DNA from: Bacilli bacterium
Lineage (GTDB): Bacteria; Bacillota_I; Bacilli_A; RFN20; CAG-826
Assembly: GCA_016296775.1 (NCBI GenBank)
Contig: JAEDIE010000017.1
Span: 1 to 26,386, forward strand
DNA: 26,386 nucleotides
Direction: 5' to 3'
Within the stretch, counting starts at the first letter, position 1. Every line of letters starts with the position of its first letter. The notes under the pieces were generated by a model. That model had not been told where the DNA came from. It saw nothing but the letters and a program-made list of their open reading frames with translations, and searched no databases. Both the position numbers and the translations under genes were made by a program. Positions 23,743 to 26,386 of this stretch are shown in pieces.

Positions 23743-26379
23743 ATGAAAAAAGGTTTTAAAATATTATCTCTTATTGGTATCAGTGCTCTTTTATTTGCTT
23801 GCAATAATCCTTCAAATGATAATGAAGGAGGAGAAAATGAAAACAATAAACCAATTGTTCCAAAAGAAGAAGGTGTATTAAATATCAATTATTTAAGAGA
23901 TGACAATAATTATTCATCTTGGGCTCTTTGGGTTTGGTCTGAAAATAAAGAAGGAAGCGAATTTCAATTTAGCTTAACTGGAGATTACGGTGCAATTTGT
24001 CAAATTGATCTTTCTGATGAATATTTTAAAGATTGCTTAGATGGTGAATTTGGAGTAATTGTTAAATCTAAAGGAAGTTGGGATAAAAAAGACGTTGAAG
24101 AAGATAGATTCTTCAAATTAAGTTCAATGGAAAAAGTTGATGGATACTACAATATGTATCTTGTTACTGGTGACTCTAATATCTATTTCGATTCTTCTTT
24201 AGTAACATTAGAAAGAATTTCTTCAGCTATTTTAACTACAGATTTAAAGTTTAAAATTGTTTGTTCACGTCCTATTTCAAAATATGAAATTTTAGAAAAC
24301 GAAACAGTAATTCATTCAGAAGAAAATATTTCTAAGTCTTTAATTAGTGTTAAACTTACTGACAAAGAATTAAGTATTAAGAATAAGTATTCTGTTTCTG
24401 TTACTTTTAGCGAATCCAATAAAGTTGTATCAAAAACTATTTCAACTTCTGTTCTTTATAATACAACTGATTTCCAAGAAAAATATAATTACGATGGGGA
24501 ATTAGGTGCAATTTATTCACCAACAGAAACAACATTTAGAGTTTGGTCACCTGTTGCTACTGCTATAAACTTAAATATTTATGAAAATGGAACTCCTGTT
24601 AAAGTTGATAGCTTGAAAGGGAGTGATGCAATTTCTCAAACATATGAGCTTGAAAGCAAAGAAAAAGGAATTTATGAAGTCACAGTTAGTGGTGATTTAG
24701 CCGGAAAATATTACACATATGAAGTATTTAATAATATTAATGCTACAAGTGGAGTAGAAATTGTTGATCCTTATGCTAAAAGTAGTGGTGTTAATGGTTT
24801 AAGAGGAATGGTCGTTGATTTTTCAAAAACTAATCCAGAAAACTGGGATAAAGTTAATTATTTACCATTAGATAATAAAGAATTAACAGTTTATGAAACT
24901 CATGTTCAAGATATTACTAGTTCTTCATCATGGAGTAAAAATAGTGCTGATTTAGAATATCAAAAAACATATTTAGGTGCATGTTTAGAAAACACTACTT
25001 ATAGTGAAAATGAAACAGTTGTCACTACTGGATTTGATCATATCAAAGAATTAGGTGTTAATGCTGTTCAACTTCTTCCAATTTTTGATCAAGATAATGA
25101 TGAAGTAAATAAAAAATTTAATTGGGGTTATAATCCATTAAATTACAATGTTCTTGAAGGAAGCTATTCTTCTAATCCATTTGATGGTTATACAAGAATT
25201 AAAGAATTTAAATCATTAGTTCAAAAATATAATGAAGCTGGAATTGGAATTATTATGGATGTTGTCTATAATCATGTTTCAAGTTTAGCAAAATCTAATT
25301 TCAATTATTTAATGCCTAAATATTATTATAGATATAATGGTGATGCTCCAACTAATGGAAGTGGATGCGGAAACGAAACTGATTCAGAAAGATATATGTT
25401 TAGAAAATTCATGAAGGATTCAACTGAATTTTGGATGAAAGAATATAAATTATCTGGATTTAGATTCGATTTAATGGGTTTACATGATTTAACAACCATG
25501 AAAGAACTTTCGGCAAATTTAAAAACAATAAATGAATATAGTACTGTTTATGGTGAACCTTGGATGGGTGGATCCTCTCCTTTATCAAGTAGTGCAAGCG
25601 CTAAACAAGATAATGCTTCGAGTTATGAAGGTTATGGAGCTTTTAATGATAAGTTTAGAGATGCCTTAATTAGAGGTGGTTTAAGTGATAAAACGGAAAA
25701 AGGCTGGATTAATAATTCTGAATCAATTGATCAAGGCGATGTTAATAAGATTCGTGCTGGATTAAATGGTGAATTATTTATTAATGCAGCAAATAAAGTA
25801 AGCGATCCTAATAAAAACGTTATTTATGTTACATGTCATGATAACTACACATTAGCTGATAGAATGGAAGCTAGTGAAATTTCTTCAAAAGAAGATATTA
25901 AAAAGATGGCAATGCTTGCTAATTCAATGGTATTTTCTTCAAAAGGAACAACATTTATGTTAGCTGGTGAAGAATTTTTAAGAACTAAACAAGGTGATTC
26001 AAATTCTTATCAATCTTCATATGAGGTTAATGAATTAGATTATAGTTTAAAGATTAAAAATGCTGACATGTTTGCAAATTATAAGAAGTTAATTTCTTAT
26101 AAGCAACAAAACGAAGTATTACATTCTGATAATTCAAATGCTGATAAATATATTCTTGAAACAGAATCTTTAAATAATGGTGCAACAATTATTGTTCATA
26201 CAAAAAATTTAGTGAATAATAAAGAATCATTAGTCGCTTTCAATAATGGAATTGTTGGAAATGATACTGTAGATTTTAGTGGATATTCATTATACCTTGA
26301 TACATTAAATAAAGATAATCTTGTATTAAGTAATGAAACAAAACTTGAAGCATATCAAACGATAATTGCTACAAAATAA
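23743..26379 (+). CDS. pulA: Type I pullulanase lipoprotein (GH13_14-like)
   Basis: Debranching enzyme cutting alpha-1,6 bonds in pullulan, starch or glycogen, 878 residues. Lipobox LFAC (Cys20) and a Asn/Glu-rich linker anchor it outside. A CBM41-like starch-binding domain follows (about 42-130; LNINYLRDDNNYSSWALWVW). An intermediate beta region and a CBM48-like domain (about 255-345; TTFRVWSPVATAINL) come next. The barrel then has YETHVQDI, the pullulanase signature NWGYNPLNYNVLEGSYS, DVVYNHV, nucleophile Asp576 (GFRFDLMG), acid/base Glu605 (YGEPWMGG) and Asp700 (CHDNYTLADR). The start is 9 nt after the amylase stop, with GAGGA at 23732-23736. It ends at 26379, 7 nt before the window edge, so whether the operon continues cannot be seen. 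Confidence 0.95.
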   Translation: MKKGFKILSLIGISALLFACNNPSNDNEGGENENNKPIVPKEEGVLNINYLRDDNNYSSWALWVWSENKEGSEFQFSLTGDYGAICQIDLSDEYFKDCLDGEFGVIVKSKGSWDKKDVEEDRFFKLSSMEKVDGYYNMYLVTGDSNIYFDSSLVTLERISSAILTTDLKFKIVCSRPISKYEILENETVIHSEENISKSLISVKLTDKELSIKNKYSVSVTFSESNKVVSKTISTSVLYNTTDFQEKYNYDGELGAIYSPTETTFRVWSPVATAINLNIYENGTPVKVDSLKGSDAISQTYELESKEKGIYEVTVSGDLAGKYYTYEVFNNINATSGVEIVDPYAKSSGVNGLRGMVVDFSKTNPENWDKVNYLPLDNKELTVYETHVQDITSSSSWSKNSADLEYQKTYLGACLENTTYSENETVVTTGFDHIKELGVNAVQLLPIFDQDNDEVNKKFNWGYNPLNYNVLEGSYSSNPFDGYTRIKEFKSLVQKYNEAGIGIIMDVVYNHVSSLAKSNFNYLMPKYYYRYNGDAPTNGSGCGNETDSERYMFRKFMKDSTEFWMKEYKLSGFRFDLMGLHDLTTMKELSANLKTINEYSTVYGEPWMGGSSPLSSSASAKQDNASSYEGYGAFNDKFRDALIRGGLSDKTEKGWINNSESIDQGDVNKIRAGLNGELFINAANKVSDPNKNVIYVTCHDNYTLADRMEASEISSKEDIKKMAMLANSMVFSSKGTTFMLAGEEFLRTKQGDSNSYQSSYEVNELDYSLKIKNADMFANYKKLISYKQQNEVLHSDNSNADKYILETESLNNGATIIVHTKNLVNNKESLVAFNNGIVGNDTVDFSGYSLYLDTLNKDNLVLSNETKLEAYQTIIATK

Positions 26380-26386
26380 AATCAAA

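Noticed and set aside
1..26386. Genetic code 4 (UGA as Trp)
   Set aside because: All long genes are intact without any internal TGA and use only TGG for Trp; TGA is seen only as a stop.
1..26386. tRNA, rRNA, CRISPR array, insertion sequence or prophage genes
   Set aside because: I saw no cloverleaf-type sequence, regularly spaced repeats, transposase or integrase motifs.

Overview
The window comes from a very AT-rich, low-GC bacterium of the Firmicutes/Mollicutes-like branch, probably an anaerobic fermenter. The evidence is the Firmicutes-type replication gene set (dnaI, dnaE, polA, mutM, coaE, nrnA in one neighbourhood), lipobox lipoproteins, a CcpA-type catabolite site, AGGAGG-type ribosome binding sites, and a trimeric [FeFe]-hydrogenase beside acetate kinase. 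Tryptophan is always TGG and TGA occurs only as a stop, so I read it with the standard bacterial code. The exact taxon (for example an uncultured RF39-, Izemoplasma- or Acholeplasma-like lineage) is a guess.

Region 1 (1-10218) holds information processing and acetate metabolism. The last 19 codons of an upstream gene and dnaI read rightward. They meet, at a shared hairpin, a very compact leftward operon ackA-nrnA-dnaE-polA-(mutM-coaE). Junctions in that operon are 1-2 nt gaps or an 8-nt overlap. The last gene is an in-frame fusion of formamidopyrimidine-DNA glycosylase with dephospho-CoA kinase. The 3'-5' exonuclease site of PolA and the PHP site of DnaE both look degenerate.

Region 2 (10219-10609) is a 391-bp divergent control region with an ackA promoter, a 24-bp perfect palindrome, a tandem pair of ~30-bp repeats and an inverted repeat over a possible hydrogenase promoter. 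Region 3 (10610-14751) is hydC-hydB-hydA, a soluble NADH/ferredoxin-linked, probably electron-bifurcating [FeFe]-hydrogenase, ended by a strong terminator at 14795-14825.

Region 4 (14826-26379) is a seven-gene alpha-glucan operon: ABC ATPase, small lipoprotein, maltodextrin-binding lipoprotein, two permeases, GH13 alpha-amylase-type lipoprotein and type I pullulanase lipoprotein. It has a good promoter with a perfect CRE match at the start-site region, a hairpin-rich leader and a highly structured malE-malF gap. MalF is 966 residues long because about 450 residues, much of it charged coiled coil, sit between its N-terminal membrane segments and the usual permease core.

A coherent reading is that surface-tethered pullulanase and amylase cut starch or glycogen, the binding lipoproteins capture the maltodextrins, and MalFGK imports them. 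Glycolysis then feeds acetate kinase for ATP, and the hydrogenase disposes of reductant as H2. The best candidates for something undescribed are the coiled-coil MalF, the MutM-CoaE fusion, the small lipoprotein at 16320-16811 and the RNA-structured gaps in the glucan operon.
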